DNA of 64,000 nt, from positions 15,001 through 79,000 of the forward strand of contig NZ_AP023367.1 of NCBI RefSeq assembly GCF_014218335.1. The letters run 5' to 3'. How positions within the stretch are numbered: position 1 is the first letter of the stretch; each line of letters opens with the position of its first letter. Below, in pieces: positions 61,754 through 64,000 of the stretch. The position numbers were made by a program, and so were the translations under genes. The stretch comes from Anaerocolumna cellulosilytica. GTDB taxonomy: Bacteria; Bacillota; Clostridia; Lachnospirales; Lachnospiraceae. A model generated the notes under the pieces. It saw only the letters and a list, made by a program, of their open reading frames with translations. It had not been told where the DNA came from and ran no database searches.

Positions 61754-63244
61754 TTAATCAGCCCAGTCTAAGGAACGCCCTAATGCTTTACGCCAGCCTT
61801 TAATAAGCAATTCTCTTTTTTCCTGCTTCATAATAGGGGCGAAGGTTTGGGAGAGTGCCCAGTTTTCTTTTATTTCATTTTTGTCTTTCCAATAACCGGC
61901 AGAGAGTCCGGCAAGATAAGCCGCTCCTAATGCTGTCGTTTCTATACAGGATGGGCGCAATACCTGGACGTCTAAAATGTCTGACTGGAATTGCATTAAG
62001 AAGTTATTAGCAGAGGCTCCGCCGTCTACCTTTAAGGTGTTTAGTAACAGGCCGGAATCCTGTTCCATTGCTTTTAGAACATCGTAGGTCTGATAAGCAA
62101 TGGATTCTAAGGACGCACGAATTAAATGCGCTCTGTTAAAGCCCCTTGTCATACCGACAATCGTCCCTCTGGCATACTGGTCCCAATAAGGAGCTCCAAG
62201 ACCGGAAAAGGCAGGAACTACGTATACACCATTGGTATCCGCTACAGATTTGGCAGCTTCTTCAGACTGGCTGGCGGTGCGAATAACCTGAAGCTCATCT
62301 CTAAGCCACTGTATCACGGCACCTGCTACAAAAACGCTGCCTTCTAAGGCATATTGAATTTTACCTGCTTCGCTGGCAGCGACAGTAGTCAGCAGGCCAT
62401 TTTTTGAAGTAATTATATCTTTACCAGTATTCATTAGCAAAAAGCATCCGGTACCATAGGTGTTTTTCACTTCACCCTGTTCAAAACAGCATTGTCCAAA
62501 GAGTGCTGCCTGCTGATCACCGGCTACTCCCGCAATGGGAATTGAAGAGCCAAGCAGACCTGATTCTGTATGTCCGAAGATATGGCTTGAAGGTTTTACT
62601 TCGGGGAGCATGGATGCAGGAATGTTTAGAAGCTTTAGAAGTTCTTCATCCCATTGTAATCTTTTTATATCAAACAACATGGTTCTTGAAGCATTTGTAT
62701 AGTCCGTTGCAAAGACTCGGCCATTGGTTAATTTCCAAATAAGCCAGGTATCAACGGTTCCAAACAGTAGATTTCCTTTTTCAGCTTCCTTTCTTGCATC
62801 GCTTACATGGTCTAAAATCCAGCTGATTTTTGTACCTGAAAAGTATGCGTCCGGAATCAAACCTGTTCGCTCTCGAATCAATGTATCATATCCCTCATTT
62901 TTTAGGTTTAGAATGATATCAGAGGTTCTGCGGCACTGCCATACAATCGCATTATATACAGGTTCACCTGTGTGCTTATTCCAAACGATGGTGGTTTCTC
63001 TTTGGTTGGTGATTCCAATTGATACAATTTCTTCTGCTTTGGTACCTATTTTTGCCATTGCCTCTGTGGCAACACTAATTTGTGAAGACCAGATTTCCAT
63101 TGGATTATGTTCTACCCAGCCGGATATGGGATAGATTTGGCTAAACTCCTTTTGCGCGATGCTCACAGCCTGCCCTTTTTTATTAAATAAAATACATCTT
63201 GAGCTGGTTGTGCCTTGGTCTAAGGCCATAATATATTTTTTCAC
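61754..63244 (-). CDS. glpK: Glycerol kinase
   Basis: A 496-residue FGGY-family kinase phosphorylating glycerol to glycerol-3-phosphate with ATP. Visible are [16 protein letters not shown], the glycerol-binding [28 protein letters not shown], and the C-terminal [19 protein letters not shown]. Length is typical. No glpF or glpD neighbours are present, so it appears to be a single-gene unit. Upstream on the minus strand AGGTAACCTG lies before the ATG. Confidence 0.95.
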   Translation of the reverse strand: MKKYIMALDQGTTSSRCILFNKKGQAVSIAQKEFSQIYPISGWVEHNPMEIWSSQISVATEAMAKIGTKAEEIVSIGITNQRETTIVWNKHTGEPVYNAIVWQCRRTSDIILNLKNEGYDTLIRERTGLIPDAYFSGTKISWILDHVSDARKEAEKGNLLFGTVDTWLIWKLTNGRVFATDYTNASRTMLFDIKRLQWDEELLKLLNIPASMLPEVKPSSHIFGHTESGLLGSSIPIAGVAGDQQAALFGQCCFEQGEVKNTYGTGCFLLMNTGKDIITSKNGLLTTVAASEAGKIQYALEGSVFVAGAVIQWLRDELQVIRTASQSEEAAKSVADTNGVYVVPAFSGLGAPYWDQYARGTIVGMTRGFNRAHLIRASLESIAYQTYDVLKAMEQDSGLLLNTLKVDGGASANNFLMQFQSDILDVQVLRPSCIETTALGAAYLAGLSAGYWKDKNEIKENWALSQTFAPIMKQEKRELLIKGWRKALGRSLDWAD

Positions 63245-63504
63245 AGGTTACCTCCGCATGATATGTTTTGCTTTCTACGGTTCTCCATACCGTCATACTA
63301 TCTTATGGTAGATTATACTATTATTTTACTTTTAATACAAGGCAGACAAAAGATTCATATAGGTTAGAGGGTTAAAAAGAGACTACTAGTGGCAAAATAA
63401 AAATAGAAAAATCATTAAACAGTAGAATAATACAACTTGACAAAAAGTAATAACTAACATAAAATCATGAGTATAGCGATGATGAGGATTAGTATATAAA
63501 TGTT

Positions 63505-63715
63505 ATCCTGCCAGAGAGAGAATTGATAGGTGTGAGATTCTCAGGAGAGCCTTATAGAACCTACCTTGGAGCACTGTATGAAAATACAGCGTAGGCCGGC
63601 GTTAACGGTATTTAAGGAGAACTGCTTCTGGCAGTTAATTAGGGTGGTACCGCCGAGGTCTTTCGGTCCCTTGTGGAGGAAAGGCTTATTTTTATGCCTT
63701 TCTATACTTACTGAT
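63505..63715 (+). promoter_or_regulatory. T-box leader of proS
   Basis: The T-box core AGGGTGGTACCGCCG is at 63641-63655. A long stem I region precedes it (GAGA motif near 63514, apical hairpin CACTGTAT/ATACAG near 63572-63590). The terminator stem GAAAGGC/GCCTTTC with a T-rich loop follows at about 63679-63703. A CCT at 63560-63562 is a candidate specifier for proline. It should sense uncharged tRNA-Pro and allow readthrough into the synthetase gene. The interval 63245-63504 shows no other gene. Confidence 0.88.
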
Positions 63716-63754
63716 ATCAGTAGGTTAAAACAATTTTAAGAAGGAGAGATCATC

Positions 63755-64000
63755 ATGGCTAAGGAAAAGAAATTAGTTGAGGCAATCACCTCCATGGATG
63801 AGGATTTTGCCCAATGGTACACAGATGTTGTAAAAAAAGCAGAATTAGTTGACTATTCCAGTGTAAGAGGTTGTATGATACTAAGGCCCAATGGCTATGC
63901 CCTTTGGGAAAACATTCAGAAAGAATTGGATAAAAGATTTAAGGATACGGGTGTCGAGAACGTATATATGCCTATGTTTATACCTGAAAGTCTGTTACAG
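63755..64000 (+). CDS. proS: Prolyl-tRNA synthetase, N-terminal part (continues beyond window)
   Basis: The first 82 codons of a class II prolyl-tRNA synthetase. [20 protein letters not shown] is followed by [20 protein letters not shown] and the class II motif 1 region [19 protein letters not shown]. The N-terminal form resembles the archaeal/eukaryal-type (ProS3) enzyme lacking the long bacterial editing insertion at the start, though the truncated sequence does not settle this. AAGGAGAG precedes the ATG, and a T-box controls it. Confidence 0.9.
   Translation, partial: MAKEKKLVEAITSMDEDFAQWYTDVVKKAELVDYSSVRGCMILRPNGYALWENIQKELDKRFKDTGVENVYMPMFIPESLLQ

Overview
The window is a chromosomal segment of a low-GC, motile, spore-forming Firmicute. 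Gene content points to the Lachnospiraceae, perhaps a Lachnoclostridium phytofermentans-like organism: flagellin/FliS, BofA, an Agr system, maltodextrin genes, a clostridial Tad locus with a DUF5702-like protein, and a T-box before proS. The genus is an inference from gene content; no comparison was run.

Layout. 1-2866: 3' part of a 23S rRNA gene and seven tRNAs (Asp, Val, Thr, Tyr, fMet, Phe, Lys), with no room for a 5S gene between 23S and tRNA-Asp. 2874-4698: an IS1182-like insertion sequence directly behind tRNA-Lys. 5.2-7.9 kb: transaldolase-transketolase pair. 8.3-10.5 kb: OmpR-type two-component system. 10.8-14.3 kb (minus): heterodimeric ABC exporter, preceded by a 25-codon ORF and a strong terminator that look like an attenuator leader. 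15-21.7 kb: small alarmone synthetase, S1-domain protein, a sigma-like protein without region 4, a membrane zinc-peptidase-like protein, a hypothetical protein and an M18 aminopeptidase.

21.8-25 kb: a complete Agr quorum-sensing locus in the order agrA-agrC-agrB-agrD. The 49-codon agrD predicts a serine (lactone) autoinducer. Between agrC and agrB lie two 9-bp direct repeats with a 12-bp spacer, just upstream of a sigma-A-type promoter, as expected for AgrA sites. 25.2-30.7 kb: a large FliK-like repeat protein, flagellin with a structured leader, and fliS. 30.8-41.9 kb: LacI-type repressor and a maltodextrin operon (malQ, phosphorylase, binding protein, two permeases, GH13 enzyme) with palindromic operators. 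42-43.7 kb: DUF2508-like gene, bofA and a secreted alpha/beta hydrolase, with a 60-bp direct repeat on either side.

43.9-56.5 kb: a Tad/Flp pilus locus with two prepilin peptidases, TadZ-like, TadA, TadB, TadC carrying a large extracytoplasmic insertion, Flp pilin, a DUF5702-like protein, two TadE-like pseudopilins (one with duplicated zinc-ribbon-like modules) and an FHA protein. 56.6-64 kb: TSCPD protein, murG, HIT protein, a soluble histidine kinase, a flavodoxin-SCP2 fusion, rhomboid protease, glpK, and a T-box in front of proS, which runs off the window.

The most unusual signal is a recurrent cis element directly before start codons: TTGATTTGT, a hairpin, AGATGGGAG, six nucleotides, ATG. 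Near-identical or covarying copies precede fliS, the TadZ-like gene, tadB and the hydrolase. Looser relatives precede the DUF2508-like gene, malE, malF, the FHA gene and perhaps the second prepilin peptidase. Stem sequences change on both arms while flanks and spacing to the start stay fixed, so it looks like a conserved RNA regulator linking flagellar, pilus, envelope and sugar-uptake genes.
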